From positions 13,295 to 77,294 of the forward strand of contig DASRZM010000049.1 in NCBI GenBank assembly GCA_035686365.1: a DNA stretch of 64,000 nucleotides, given 5' to 3'. This stretch comes from DASRZM01 sp035686365 (GTDB lineage: Bacteria > Pseudomonadota > Gammaproteobacteria > Xanthomonadales > Xanthomonadaceae). A program made the translations under genes and the position numbers. This document shows, in pieces, positions 23,256 through 31,858 of the stretch. Numbering within the stretch: position 1 is the first letter of the stretch; the number at the start of each line of letters is the position of its first letter. The notes below the pieces were generated by a model. It made no database searches, was not told where the DNA came from, and worked only from the letters and a program-made list of their open reading frames with translations.

Positions 23256-25720
23256 CGGTCGTCCCGGATCTCGGTAGCCGGTTGCGTCGGGCGTGAAGAG
23301 AACGAGCGCAGCCCAGAGACGATGGCACCCCAGGCGCGGTCGATCATGTTGCCCTGGGCAGTCTCGACCACGCGTACGTTGCCGCGTGCGATCTCGCGCG
23401 CCAGCCACTGCAGCGAATGCTCGCCCACGCGCTGGCCGCGATGGTTGACGAACAGGGCATGGCCGGTGACCGTGCTGAACCAGGACAGGCGCCGGCGGGC
23501 ACGCTCGCCCTGCTGGTTGACGGTGAACTCCAGCCAGGTGCCGAACGGCAGCTCCCTGACCAGCGTCAGGCACTTCTCCTCGTCGGGCGTCAGCGGCGCC
23601 AGGTGCTGTTCGCGCTCGCGCGCCTCCACGTCCTGGCCGAAGCGGGTCTTGGACTTGAGCCGCATCGCCAGCTCGGTGCGCGAGGCCGGATCGGCGTCCT
23701 CTTCGTCCGCCGCCGAGTCCAGCAGGCGGGTGGCGACGGCCTGCGCATCCTCGGCGTGATACCCCACCTGGGCCAATGCCTGTTCGACCTCGGCGTGCAG
23801 CGTCTGCTGCTCGGTCGGGCCGATCAGCCGCTCGCCGGTGCCGCGCCGGGCCGCGGCCGCCTCGACCAGGCGCTCGGCGATGTGCAGGTAATGCTGGTAA
23901 CTGTCGGAGCCCTCACCGTGGCGCAGCATCGACAGGGCCAGCACGTCGGTCCAGGACTGGCCCAGCAGCGTGGCCAGGAACCTGGGCAGGCGCTTGCCGG
24001 CCAGTACCTTGTCCATCGCCTCGGCGGCCTTGAGCCGCGAGACTTCCAGTTTCTCCTTGCCGCGCGCGGCCTCCACGTGGCGGCGCTCGGCGATCTCGGC
24101 CTTGTGGGCAACGGTCTGCAGGTGCTGGCTGAGGTCGTCGAGCAGGGCCTCGAACAAGGTCAGGTCGCCGTCGAACTCGCCCATGACGCGGTCGACCAGC
24201 GAGCGCATGCGGTCGATCAGGACACGGTCGGCCTCGTCCTCGCCGGTCCAGTAGGCACCGGTCTCGACGATCGCATTGAGCATCTGGCGAGCCGGGTGCT
24301 CGCGCTGGGTGAAGAAGCGCTTGTCGTCGAGCGCCACGCGCAGCAGCGGCACCTGCAGCTTGGTCAGCAGCTGCGCGGCCGGGCTGTTGGGCCGCACGTC
24401 CTTCATGATGAAGTCGAACAGCATGCCGACCAGGTCGATGGTATCGGCGTCCTCTTCGCCCAGGCTCGGCGGCGGCGCTCCGGATGAGCTTTTCCGCAGC
24501 TGCGCCAGCAGGTCCTGCTTCACGTGCTGGATCGATCGCGGCACCAGCTGGCCGTCGACCACGGCGGGCTCCGGCGGCCGGGTCTGCAGCCGGCCGAGCA
24601 CGGTCTGCACGTCGTCGGGGGTGGCGACCATGCCCGCGTGTGCGGCCCGCTCCGGTCCGCCGGAAAGCTTGCCCAGCAGCGCCCGGCGCCCAACCATCAG
24701 CTGGCGCAGGAGCGCGAACATCTCCGCCTCGCCGGCATCGGGCGCCGGACGCGCGCCCTGCGCGCCGGGCCAGGCCGTGTAGGGCCGCGCGCCGCCGCCC
24801 GGCGGCGAGGCCTGCGACTCACGCGGTGCCGTAGCCGCGCCGTGGCCACCGCCGGCACCCGGGTGCGGGAGGGGGGCGGCGCCGACCGCGGCGCCGTCAG
24901 CCATCAGGCCCAGCGTGGTCGATCCCGAGGCCCCGCGCCGCCGTGCCATCAACGACTCCTCGCGCCGACGCGCGGCGTCCTCGGCGGCGTCCTGCGCGAC
25001 CGGGCGGGACCGGATCGGGACGAAGGTCAGGTTCGGCAGCACGCGCTGGCCGATCAGGTAGGCATTGAGCGTCTCGTAGGTCGGACCGCTGTACTGCAGC
25101 ACGCAACGCTCGAACTGGCGCAGCAGGGCCAGCCGATACTCGGGCGAGAGTTCGATGCAGCCCATCGCCTCGCGCATGATGCGGCACAGCGTGTGCGGCC
25201 CGACCGGCAGCTTGTCGGCTTCGAAGGCGGGACGGCCGGCGATCACGCCGAAGCGCTGGCCGAGCAGGAACAGCGTCAGGCTGTTGCGGATCTCGCAGCG
25301 GCCGGCGATCTCGGTGACCAGCGTGTTCTCGTCGACCTCGACGTCTTCGACCAGTGCCAGTTCGCCGGCGCGCGGCGCCGTCGTGATGGCGCTGCCGCGC
25401 TCGCCGGGCCCGCGGATGTCGGCCAGCGCCGCCTCCAGCCCGACCATGAAGTGCGGAATCAGGTCCGCGCGTGCGCGCTTGACCTCGCGCAGCGCCGAGA
25501 AGCAGGTCGACTGCACGCTGATGTTGCGGGCCTGCTCGGCGAGCTTGAACAGCTGCTGCTCGAACTCGTTCAGCGTCTTGTTGAGTCCGCGCTCGAACTC
25601 GTCGGACACGTACTGAAGGATGCCCTCGAGCAGGGCCCGGATGCGGGGCGGGAAAGCGCGCTGGGAAAGCGAGGGCGGTGGCCCCGAATCCGGACCACTG
25701 TGCGCTGCCGGGCCGTGCAT
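23252..25720 (-). CDS. DUF1631 family protein
   Basis: An 822-residue cytoplasmic protein of the DUF1631 family (often loosely annotated thymidine phosphorylase, which it does not resemble). The N-terminal part (about 20-220) and the central to C-terminal part (about 330-740) are helical. A Gly/Ala/Pro-rich linker lies at about 255-310. The last about 90 residues (ELPFGTWLEFTVNQQGERARRRLSWFS...GHALFVNHRG) resemble a PilZ-like beta barrel that lacks the RxxxR signature. It heads a coupled operon with a canonical PilZ protein and ApbE. A TACACT -10-like hexamer lies upstream (25758-25763, minus strand). Function unknown; a structural role in c-di-GMP output is an inference. Confidence 0.82.
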   Translation of the reverse strand: MHGPAAHSGPDSGPPPSLSQRAFPPRIRALLEGILQYVSDEFERGLNKTLNEFEQQLFKLAEQARNISVQSTCFSALREVKRARADLIPHFMVGLEAALADIRGPGERGSAITTAPRAGELALVEDVEVDENTLVTEIAGRCEIRNSLTLFLLGQRFGVIAGRPAFEADKLPVGPHTLCRIMREAMGCIELSPEYRLALLRQFERCVLQYSGPTYETLNAYLIGQRVLPNLTFVPIRSRPVAQDAAEDAARRREESLMARRRGASGSTTLGLMADGAAVGAAPLPHPGAGGGHGAATAPRESQASPPGGGARPYTAWPGAQGARPAPDAGEAEMFALLRQLMVGRRALLGKLSGGPERAAHAGMVATPDDVQTVLGRLQTRPPEPAVVDGQLVPRSIQHVKQDLLAQLRKSSSGAPPPSLGEEDADTIDLVGMLFDFIMKDVRPNSPAAQLLTKLQVPLLRVALDDKRFFTQREHPARQMLNAIVETGAYWTGEDEADRVLIDRMRSLVDRVMGEFDGDLTLFEALLDDLSQHLQTVAHKAEIAERRHVEAARGKEKLEVSRLKAAEAMDKVLAGKRLPRFLATLLGQSWTDVLALSMLRHGEGSDSYQHYLHIAERLVEAAAARRGTGERLIGPTEQQTLHAEVEQALAQVGYHAEDAQAVATRLLDSAADEEDADPASRTELAMRLKSKTRFGQDVEAREREQHLAPLTPDEEKCLTLVRELPFGTWLEFTVNQQGERARRRLSWFSTVTGHALFVNHRGQRVGEHSLQWLAREIARGNVRVVETAQGNMIDRAWGAIVSGLRSFSSRPTQPATEIRDDR

Positions 25721-25814
25721 GATGGGCCGACTCCCTGCTCGGTGTCTGTGCCGCGGCAGTGTAGCAGGAGCCGCGCCGCGTATGCCGCGCCGCGGGTCCC
25801 CATCCGGCAAGCGA

Positions 25815-27614
25815 TCAGTGCTGGTAGTGAAGTCGCAGCATCACCGTGCGGCCGGGCGTCTGGAAGCCGCGCGCCAGGGCATAGTCGCGATCGAGCAGGT
25901 TCTCGATCCGTGCACCCAGCGTCCAACGAGACACCGGCCGGTACCTTGCAGTGACGGCAAGCAGGCCATAGCCGGGAAGGGCGCCCCCGAACTCGGGACG
26001 CGAGGAGGCCGCATAACCCTCCAGGCCCAGCTCCAGGCGCGCGCCGAAGGACCTGGCCAGCGCCAGCGCCGCCTTGCGGTCCGGTCGGCGCAGCAGCCGC
26101 TGACCGCTGTCCCGATCCAGCGCCTGCTGCCAGGTTGCGCTGGCGTCGAGTCGCCATTCCGCCAGGTCCCGGTGCCATTGCAGCTCTGCGCCGTCGATAC
26201 GGGCACGGCGCACGTTGATCGCCATGAACTGCGGTCCGCTGAAGTCGATCAGGTCGCGGATGTCGGTGCGGAACAGGTGGAACCCCAACTGCGGCTCGCC
26301 GCCCGGGGCCAGTTTCAGGCCCAGCTCGTAGCTGCGCGAGCGCTCGGCCTGCAGCCCGGGATTGCCGGCGAACAGCCCGCCGAAGCCCGGCGAATACAGC
26401 TCGTTGAAGTTGGGCGCCCGGAAGCCCTCGCCGTAGCTGGCGAATACGCGCCAGTCGTCGGCGGGTTGCCAGCCCCAGGCGCCCTGGAAGGTGCTCTGGC
26501 CGCCGAACGCGCTGTTGTCGTCGTAGCGCGCGGCCAGCTCGTAGTCGTGTGCGCCGGCACCGCCGCGCCAGTCCACGAATGCGGCGCGGTTATCGCGCTC
26601 GACATCGAAGCGGGCCGTTCCCGAGAAGGTGTCGATCGAGACCCCGTGTTCGTCGAGCACGCTTGCGCCGAACATCAGGCTGCCGCTGCGCACATCGACC
26701 GCGTGCAGCCAGTCCAGCTGCGCGCGACGGCTGTCGAAACGCGAGAAGAAATCGGGCGTGACCAGGGTTTCGCGCGACTGTCCCAACACGAGTTGGTGGT
26801 CCCAGCCGGGCGCAAGCGGCCCCGACAGCGTCGCTGCCGCCGAATGCTGCCGCACGTCGGAGCGGCCCTGGTCGAACTCGACGGCGTCGTCCAGGCCCAG
26901 CGCGTTGAAGGTGACCGTCTGGGTGCCGAGGTCGCGGTGCGCGTCCAGGCTCAGATGCCGGCTCAGGAAGCCGTCGTCGTCGGGGTCGAAGGCGAATCCG
27001 TCCGGCCCCTGGGCGCTGAAGCCGTCGCTGTCGAGGATCCCGGCACGCAGGCCGAAGCCGCCGCGCGACGTGCGCCGACCCCAGCCGGCGGCCGCACCGC
27101 GGGTGCCGTGGCTCCCGGCCACGAGGGAGGCATCGATGCCCCCGGGCCGGCGCGTGAAGATCTGGATGACGCCGCCGATCGCGTCGGATCCGTACAGGGC
27201 CGCGCGCGGTCCGCGGACGATCTCGATGCGCTCGACCTGGTCCAGCGGCAGGTGCTCGAACGCGTAGGCGCCGGTGGACAGCGCGGCCACCCTGACGCCG
27301 TCGATCAGCACCGTGACATGGTTGGATGCGGAGCCGCGCAGGAACACGCTGGTCTGCTGGCCGATGCCGCCGCCGCGTGCGATGTCGATGCCGGCCTGGC
27401 TGCGCAGCAGTTCCAGCAGGTCGCCGGTGCCGCTGGCCTCGATCTGCTCGCGGGTGATCACCGAGACGGCAGCCAGTGTCTGGTCGACCGCCGTGGGCAT
27501 GCGGCGGGCCGTGACCACCACTTCGGGTTGCCGTACCGGCCCGTCTTCGGTCGCAATCGCTGCGGCCGGGACAAGGATCGCGGCGACGGCCGCGTACACC
27601 AGTTGGGATCTCAT
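25815..27614 (-). CDS. btuB: TonB-dependent vitamin B12 receptor (BtuB-like)
   Basis: A 599-residue outer-membrane TonB-dependent receptor. A signal peptide (about 1-22, ending AAAIA) is followed by the TonB-box-like EVVVTARR, a plug domain (about 45-150, with SVFLRGSASNHVTVLIDGVRV and VERIEIVRGPRAALYGSDAIGGVIQI) and a 22-strand barrel region (about 190-599). The protein ends HYQH instead of the usual aromatic final residue, which is slightly odd. Cobalamin as ligand is inferred from the cobalamin riboswitch upstream. AGGAG precedes the ATG by 8 bases. A 152-bp MITE separates the riboswitch from the start codon. Confidence 0.9.
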   Translation of the reverse strand: MRSQLVYAAVAAILVPAAAIATEDGPVRQPEVVVTARRMPTAVDQTLAAVSVITREQIEASGTGDLLELLRSQAGIDIARGGGIGQQTSVFLRGSASNHVTVLIDGVRVAALSTGAYAFEHLPLDQVERIEIVRGPRAALYGSDAIGGVIQIFTRRPGGIDASLVAGSHGTRGAAAGWGRRTSRGGFGLRAGILDSDGFSAQGPDGFAFDPDDDGFLSRHLSLDAHRDLGTQTVTFNALGLDDAVEFDQGRSDVRQHSAAATLSGPLAPGWDHQLVLGQSRETLVTPDFFSRFDSRRAQLDWLHAVDVRSGSLMFGASVLDEHGVSIDTFSGTARFDVERDNRAAFVDWRGGAGAHDYELAARYDDNSAFGGQSTFQGAWGWQPADDWRVFASYGEGFRAPNFNELYSPGFGGLFAGNPGLQAERSRSYELGLKLAPGGEPQLGFHLFRTDIRDLIDFSGPQFMAINVRRARIDGAELQWHRDLAEWRLDASATWQQALDRDSGQRLLRRPDRKAALALARSFGARLELGLEGYAASSRPEFGGALPGYGLLAVTARYRPVSRWTLGARIENLLDRDYALARGFQTPGRTVMLRLHYQH

Positions 27615-27644
27615 CGAATGCTCCTGCGCTCACCCGCGGTCTAG

Positions 27645-27796
27645 CAGCCTGTTGAAAAACGATCGTCCTGATCGTTTTTCAAGTCGCGAGTCCGGCACAT
27701 GTCCGGACTCGCTCACGGCGAATCAAGCGCTTGCGCGCTTGCTTCGCCGCGCCGCCGTCCATGGCGGCGGCTAGCAGGCTGTTTTTCAACAGCCTG
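27645..27796. mobile_element. Five-hairpin MITE, divergent subtype (copy B) in the btuB leader
   Basis: A 152-bp element with 16-bp terminal inverted repeats CAGSCTGTTGAAAAAC, flanked on both sides by CTAG (27641-27644 and 27797-27800). Internally it has the same series of hairpins as copies C-E: a first stem with loop GTCCT, a second around CCGGCACATGTCCGG, a third around CAAGCGCTTGCGCGCTTG, a fourth around GTCCATGG, and a terminal fifth. Stem sequences differ from the other copies, but the loop cores and total length are the same. It lies 30 bases upstream of the btuB ATG. Confidence 0.85.
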
Positions 27797-27877
27797 CTAG
27801 GGGACGCGAACGGCGGAGCACGGATCGGGTCGACGGAGGCGACGGCCCGCGCCGTTGCCCGCCGCAACGCGCTACCG

Positions 27878-27899
27878 GGGCATCGCCATGGCGATGCCC
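27878..27899. repeat. 22-bp perfect palindrome in the btuB leader
   Basis: GGGCATCGCC followed by ATGGCGATGCCC is self-complementary over 22 bases and lies just downstream of the riboswitch aptamer on the minus strand. It could form part of the expression platform; no T run follows on the minus strand. Confidence 0.5.
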
Positions 27900-27900
27900 G

Positions 27901-28075
27901 GGCCGTCGGCCGGTCTCCGGGCTTGCAGCGCGCTCGACGCGGGGCGCCTTGCGGTGCCTGCCGCCTTCCCGGAGCACGCAGCTCCAGTGGCTTCAATGAC
28001 AGGCTACGACTGCTTACCGTTGCGGGGGCAGCGCCGGATTCTCACCGGCTTCCCGAACACCGACGGGGCGCGCAG
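27901..28075 (-). promoter_or_regulatory. Cobalamin riboswitch
   Basis: On the minus strand the conserved core reads GGAAGCCGGTGAGAATCCGG, then CGCTGCCCCCGCAACGGTAAGC. The B12-box region GAAGCCACTG follows, then CGGGAAGGCGGC and the closing GCCCGGAGACCGGCC. This is the order of the AdoCbl riboswitch consensus. P1 can pair GTCGG with CCGAC at the two ends. It lies upstream of the TonB-dependent receptor and supports B12 transport as its role. Confidence 0.93.
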
Positions 28076-28115
28076 TGTATGCGGCGGCGCCGGCGCGCGC
28101 CAGTGCGGACGCGGT

Positions 28116-28298
28116 TCAGTCCGAGCGGGCGGCAGTGACGGTGCCCGAGCCGTCCGCATCCACCTGCAGCTCGACCGCGATCGGCCGGCAGCACACGCTG
28201 CAGTCCTCGATGTACTGCGCGTCGCCGGCGGAGGCATCGACGAGGATGTCGATGGGTTCGCCGCAATAGGGGCAGTGGATGGCGTGCAGTTCGTTCAT
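28116..28298 (-). CDS. CPXCG-motif cysteine-rich protein
   Basis: A 60-residue protein with two CxxC-like knuckles, CPYCGEP (about residues 9-15) and CSVCCRP (about 33-39), typical of the small CPXCG family. It is probably a zinc-ribbon or rubredoxin-like metal site. Function is unknown. It follows hemW by 62 bases on the same strand and ends about 40 bases before the riboswitch. Confidence 0.85.
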   Translation of the reverse strand: MNELHAIHCPYCGEPIDILVDASAGDAQYIEDCSVCCRPIAVELQVDADGSGTVTAARSD

Positions 28299-28360
28299 CG
28301 AGATCTCGAGCCCCCGCCGCTTCGCTGTGGAACGTGCCGGTGGTTCACGGACATGCCGCT

Positions 28361-29548
28361 TCAGTCCATGAACAGCACGATCGCGTCGTTCAGGAACCGG
28401 CGGCCCAGCTCGGTGGCGGCGATGCGCCCGCCCTCGCGCGCCAGCAGCCCGCGCTCGATGCCCCGCGCCAACGGCGCGGCGATCGCCGATTCCGGCTGTC
28501 CGGTGTACGCCTCGAACCCGGCCAGCGAGAAGCCCTCGACCAGCCGCAGCGCATTGAGCATGTACTCGAAGGGCAGCTGCCGCGGTGCGATCGTTTCGTC
28601 GGCGCCGATGCGCTGCACGGTCGCCGCGACTCGCAGATAGGCGTCCGGATGGCGCAGCTTCCAGCGGCGCAGGATGCTCCGGTCCGTCGCCCGCGTCAGC
28701 TTGCCGTGCGCCCCGGCGCCGATGCCAAGGTAGTCGCCGAAGCGCCAGTAGTTGAGGTTGTGCACCGATTTCCTGCCCGCACGCGCGTAGGCGGAGACCT
28801 CGTACTGCGCGTAGCCGGCCGCGGCGAGCCGCGCCTGGCACTGCTGCTGCATCGCGAACGTGAGTTCCTCGTCCGGAAGGCCTTCGGGTGGACGCGCGGC
28901 GAACACGGTGTTGGGCTCGATCGTGAGCTGGTAGTGCGACAGGTGCGCCGGCGCCAGTTCCAGCGCGCGTTCCAGGTCATGCACAGCCATCGCAGCGGTC
29001 TGCTGCGGCAGCGCGTACATCAGGTCGATGTTGACATTGTCGAACCCGGCCGCGTGTGCCGCGCGCACCGCCTGCACAGCCTCCGCGCTGTCGTGGATGC
29101 GGCCGATGCGCTGCAGCGAGCCGTCGTCGAAGCTCTGTATGCCGAAGCTCAGACGGTTGACGCCGGCGCGCCGGTACCCGTCGAAGCGATCGTGCTCGAT
29201 CGCCCCCGGGTTGGCTTCCAGGGTGATCTCCGCCCGCGGCGAGAGCGGCAGCCGTGCGGCCACGCCCTCGAGCAGCCTGGCGATCGCCCGGGCGCTGAAC
29301 AGGCTGGGCGTGCCGCCGCCGAAGAAGACGCTGACCAGGGACCGGCCCTGCGCCAGCTCCGTTTCCTGGTCCAGGTCGGCCAGCAGCGCGGCCACGTACT
29401 GGTCTTCCGGCAACCGGTCCCGCACGGCGTGCGAATTGAAGTCGCAGTACGGGCACTTGCGCACGCACCAGGGCAGGTGCACATACAGCGCCAGCGGCGG
29501 CAGCGCCATGGCAGCCGGCGGCGTCGCGCGGACGGCGGCAACGGCCAT
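28361..29548 (-). CDS. hemW: Radical SAM heme chaperone HemW
   Basis: A 395-residue radical SAM protein. The 4Fe-4S/SAM motif is Cys28-x3-Cys32-x2-Cys35 (CVRKCPYC), with FFGGGTPSLF as the next conserved motif. RLSFGIQSFDD and a HemN C-terminal domain (about 300-380) follow. HemW-type proteins lack the fourth cysteine (C-x3-C-x2-C-x-C) of true coproporphyrinogen dehydrogenases; here the residue after DF is Asn, as expected for HemW. The ATG overlaps the rdgB stop (TGATG). It is part of the rph-rdgB-hemW operon found across gammaproteobacteria. Confidence 0.92.
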   Translation of the reverse strand: MAVAAVRATPPAAMALPPLALYVHLPWCVRKCPYCDFNSHAVRDRLPEDQYVAALLADLDQETELAQGRSLVSVFFGGGTPSLFSARAIARLLEGVAARLPLSPRAEITLEANPGAIEHDRFDGYRRAGVNRLSFGIQSFDDGSLQRIGRIHDSAEAVQAVRAAHAAGFDNVNIDLMYALPQQTAAMAVHDLERALELAPAHLSHYQLTIEPNTVFAARPPEGLPDEELTFAMQQQCQARLAAAGYAQYEVSAYARAGRKSVHNLNYWRFGDYLGIGAGAHGKLTRATDRSILRRWKLRHPDAYLRVAATVQRIGADETIAPRQLPFEYMLNALRLVEGFSLAGFEAYTGQPESAIAAPLARGIERGLLAREGGRIAATELGRRFLNDAIVLFMD

Positions 29549-30150
29549 CAGAACTCGTCCAGGCGCGCACGCAGCTGGCGCAGCGCCTGTGCGCGGTGGC
29601 TCACGCGCTGCTTGGTCGCCGCGTCGAGCTGCGCGGCGCTCAGGCCCAGCGCCGGATCCAGGAACACCGGATCGTAGCCGAAGCCCCCCTCGCCGAGGGG
29701 CGCATCGAGCACGCGGCCGCGCCAGACGCCCTCGCAGACGAGCGGCGCCGGATCCCCGGCGTGCCGGACCAGCGCCACCACGCAGTGGAAATGGGCGCCG
29801 CGATCCGCGGGTGCGATGCCCGCCAGTGCGCCCAGCAGCCTGGCGATGTTGGCGTGCGCGTCGGCGCCGGGGCCGGCATAGCGTGCCGTTTGCAGGCCCG
29901 GGGCGCCATCGAGCGCGTCCACACAAAGCCCCGAATCGTCGGCCAGTGCCGGCAGGCCGGTCGCGCGGGCGGCGTGCCGCGCCTTCAGCAGCGCGTTCTC
30001 GATGAAGCTGGCGCCGGTTTCCTCGGCCTCGGCCACGCCCAGGCCGGTCTGCGCGACCAGTTCGATGCCGGTGTCCTCCAGCAGGCCGCGCAGCTCCGCC
30101 AGCTTGCCGGGATTGCCGCTGGCCAGCACCAGGGAGCCGGGCCGGCTCAC
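29548..30150 (-). CDS. rdgB: dITP/XTP pyrophosphatase
   Basis: A 200-residue Ham1-family NTPase that hydrolyses deaminated purine nucleotides (ITP, dITP, XTP) to keep them out of DNA and RNA. Signature motifs are LASGNPGKLAEL at the N-terminus, FIENALLKARHAA, ALADDSGLCVDAL, and GEGGFGYDPVFLDP with the terminal KQRVSHRAQAL. The GTG start at 30148-30150 overlaps the rph stop. It is the middle gene of the rph-rdgB-hemW unit. Confidence 0.95.
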   Translation of the reverse strand: MSRPGSLVLASGNPGKLAELRGLLEDTGIELVAQTGLGVAEAEETGASFIENALLKARHAARATGLPALADDSGLCVDALDGAPGLQTARYAGPGADAHANIARLLGALAGIAPADRGAHFHCVVALVRHAGDPAPLVCEGVWRGRVLDAPLGEGGFGYDPVFLDPALGLSAAQLDAATKQRVSHRAQALRQLRARLDEF

Positions 30151-30875
30151 CGCGCCAGCGCGGCGCGCTGTGCCGCGACCAGTTCGCCGATGCCCTTGCC
30201 GGCCAGAACCAGCATCGCGTCCAGCTCGCCGCGGCGGAAGGCGTGGCCCTCGGCGGTGCCCTGGACCTCGATGAAGCCGCCGCCGTCGTTCATCACCACA
30301 TTCATGTCGGTGTCGCAGTCCACGTCCTCCGCGTAATCCAGGTCCAGCACCGGCACGCCGCGCCAGATGCCCACCGAGACGGCGGCCACGGCGCCGTGGA
30401 TCGGGTCGCGCGCCAGCTTGCCGGCCCTCAGCAGGCCGTTGATCGCATCGGCCAGCGCCACATAGGCGCCGGTGATGGCCGCGGTCCGGGTGCCGCCGTC
30501 GGCCTGCAGCACGTCGCAGTCCAGCGTCACAGTGCGCTCGCCCAGGGCACGGCGATCGACGCAGGCGCGCAGCGAGCGGCCGATCAGGCGCTGGATCTCC
30601 AGGGTCCGGCCGCCCTGCTTGCCGCGCGCGGCCTCGCGGTCGCTGCGCTGGTGGGTGGCGCGCGGCAGCATCCCGTATTCGGCCGTTACCCAGCCCTCGC
30701 CGCGGCCGCGCAGGAACGGCGGCACGCGCTCCTCGACCGAGGCCGTGCACAACACGCGGGTATCGCCGAAGACCGTCAGTACGGAGCCCTCGGCATGACG
30801 GGTGAAACCGCGGATCAGCTCGACCGGACGCAGGGCGTCGGCCGCGCGGCCGCTGGGGCGCGAGAACTCGGACAT
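30147..30875 (-). CDS. rph: Ribonuclease PH
   Basis: A 242-residue phosphorolytic 3'-5' exoribonuclease that trims tRNA 3' ends. Key features: RPSGRAADALRPV at the start, GDTRVLCTASVEERVPPFLRG, GWVTAEYGMLPRAT, RTLEIQRLIGRSLRA, and the phosphate-binding DADGGTRTAA-type motif LQADGGTRTAAITGAYVAL. DLDYAEDVDCDTDMNVVMN carries the metal-binding acids. Full length, so unlike the E. coli K-12 frameshifted allele it should be active. It diverges from yicC, the classical rph/yicC arrangement. Confidence 0.96.
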   Translation of the reverse strand: MSEFSRPSGRAADALRPVELIRGFTRHAEGSVLTVFGDTRVLCTASVEERVPPFLRGRGEGWVTAEYGMLPRATHQRSDREAARGKQGGRTLEIQRLIGRSLRACVDRRALGERTVTLDCDVLQADGGTRTAAITGAYVALADAINGLLRAGKLARDPIHGAVAAVSVGIWRGVPVLDLDYAEDVDCDTDMNVVMNDGGGFIEVQGTAEGHAFRRGELDAMLVLAGKGIGELVAAQRAALAR

Positions 30876-30994
30876 CGGACGGGCGCTTGGGGGACGCGGC
30901 GCCCGAGTTTACCATTCGTCCTTCCCCTGCCAGCCGAGATGACCGTGTCAGCACGCACAGGATCGACCGCCCCGGCGGACCGCGGAGGCGCACG

Positions 30995-31858
30995 ATGATC
31001 CGCAGCATGACCGCATTCGCGTCCGGCGAGCGCGGCACGCCGTGGGGGGCGATCGGGGCCGAGCTGCGCTCGGTGAACCACCGTTTCCTGGAGCTCGCGG
31101 TCAAGCTGCCCGAGGAACTGCGCTCGGCAGAACCGGCGCTGCGCGAGCGCGTGGCTGCCCAGGTGCAGCGCGGCAAGACCGACCTGGTCCTGCGCCTTCG
31201 CCCTGGTGGCGAGGGTGCCGCTGCGATCGCGCTGGACATGGGCGCGGTCCGGCGGCTCTCGGAGATCGCGCAGGAGCTCGAGGGCATGTTCCCGCGCATG
31301 CGCGTGGACTTCTCCGAGCTGCTGCGCGTGCCCGGCGTGCTGGCGGACCGGCCGATCGACGTGGACGGGCTGGCGCGCGAGGCGGTGGCGCTGGTCGACT
31401 CGGTGTTGGCGGAGTTCGTGAACGCGCGCGAGCGCGAAGGCACCAAGTTGAGATCGGTCATGGTCGAGCGCCTGGAGGGCATTGCCGCGCTGACGGCCCA
31501 GGTACGCCAGTGGCTGCCCGGGATCCGGCAGGCGCTGCGGCTCAAGCTCGAGGCGCGGCTGGCCGAACTGCAGCCGCCGGTGGACCCGGGTCGCCTGGAG
31601 CAGGAGCTGGTGCTCGGGCTGCAGAAGCTCGACGTCGACGAGGAACTCGATCGCCTCGACGCCCACGTCGCCGAAGCACGCCGCGTGCTCGACCTGGACG
31701 AGGCGGTCGGGCGCCGGCTCGATTTCCTGCTGCAGGAGTTCAACCGCGAGGCGAACACGCTGGGATCGAAGTCGGTGGACCAGCGCACCAGCCAGGTCGC
31801 GGTCGAGCTCAAGGTGCTGATCGAGCAGCTGCGCGAGCAGGTGCAGAACGTCGAATGA
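30995..31858 (+). CDS. yicC: YicC family endoribonuclease
   Basis: A 287-residue YicC, the exact family length. It begins IRSMTAFASGERG, has the N-terminal LRSVNHRFLELAVKLPEELR motif and the C-terminal DUF1732 region (about 205-287, RRLDFLLQEFNREANTLGSKS). YicC proteins are reported to cleave RNA and to influence small-RNA turnover. The ATG at 30995 follows GGAGG. Its TGA overlaps the gmk ATG by two bases. Confidence 0.93.
   Translation: MIRSMTAFASGERGTPWGAIGAELRSVNHRFLELAVKLPEELRSAEPALRERVAAQVQRGKTDLVLRLRPGGEGAAAIALDMGAVRRLSEIAQELEGMFPRMRVDFSELLRVPGVLADRPIDVDGLAREAVALVDSVLAEFVNAREREGTKLRSVMVERLEGIAALTAQVRQWLPGIRQALRLKLEARLAELQPPVDPGRLEQELVLGLQKLDVDEELDRLDAHVAEARRVLDLDEAVGRRLDFLLQEFNREANTLGSKSVDQRTSQVAVELKVLIEQLREQVQNVE

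Noticed and set aside
23252..25720. Thymidine phosphorylase for the DUF1631 gene
   Set aside because: No phosphorylase motifs are present; this is a common mislabel of the family.
28361..29548. Oxygen-independent coproporphyrinogen oxidase (HemN)
   Set aside because: The C-x3-C-x2-C motif lacks the further cysteine of true HemN, and the rph-rdgB context is that of HemW.
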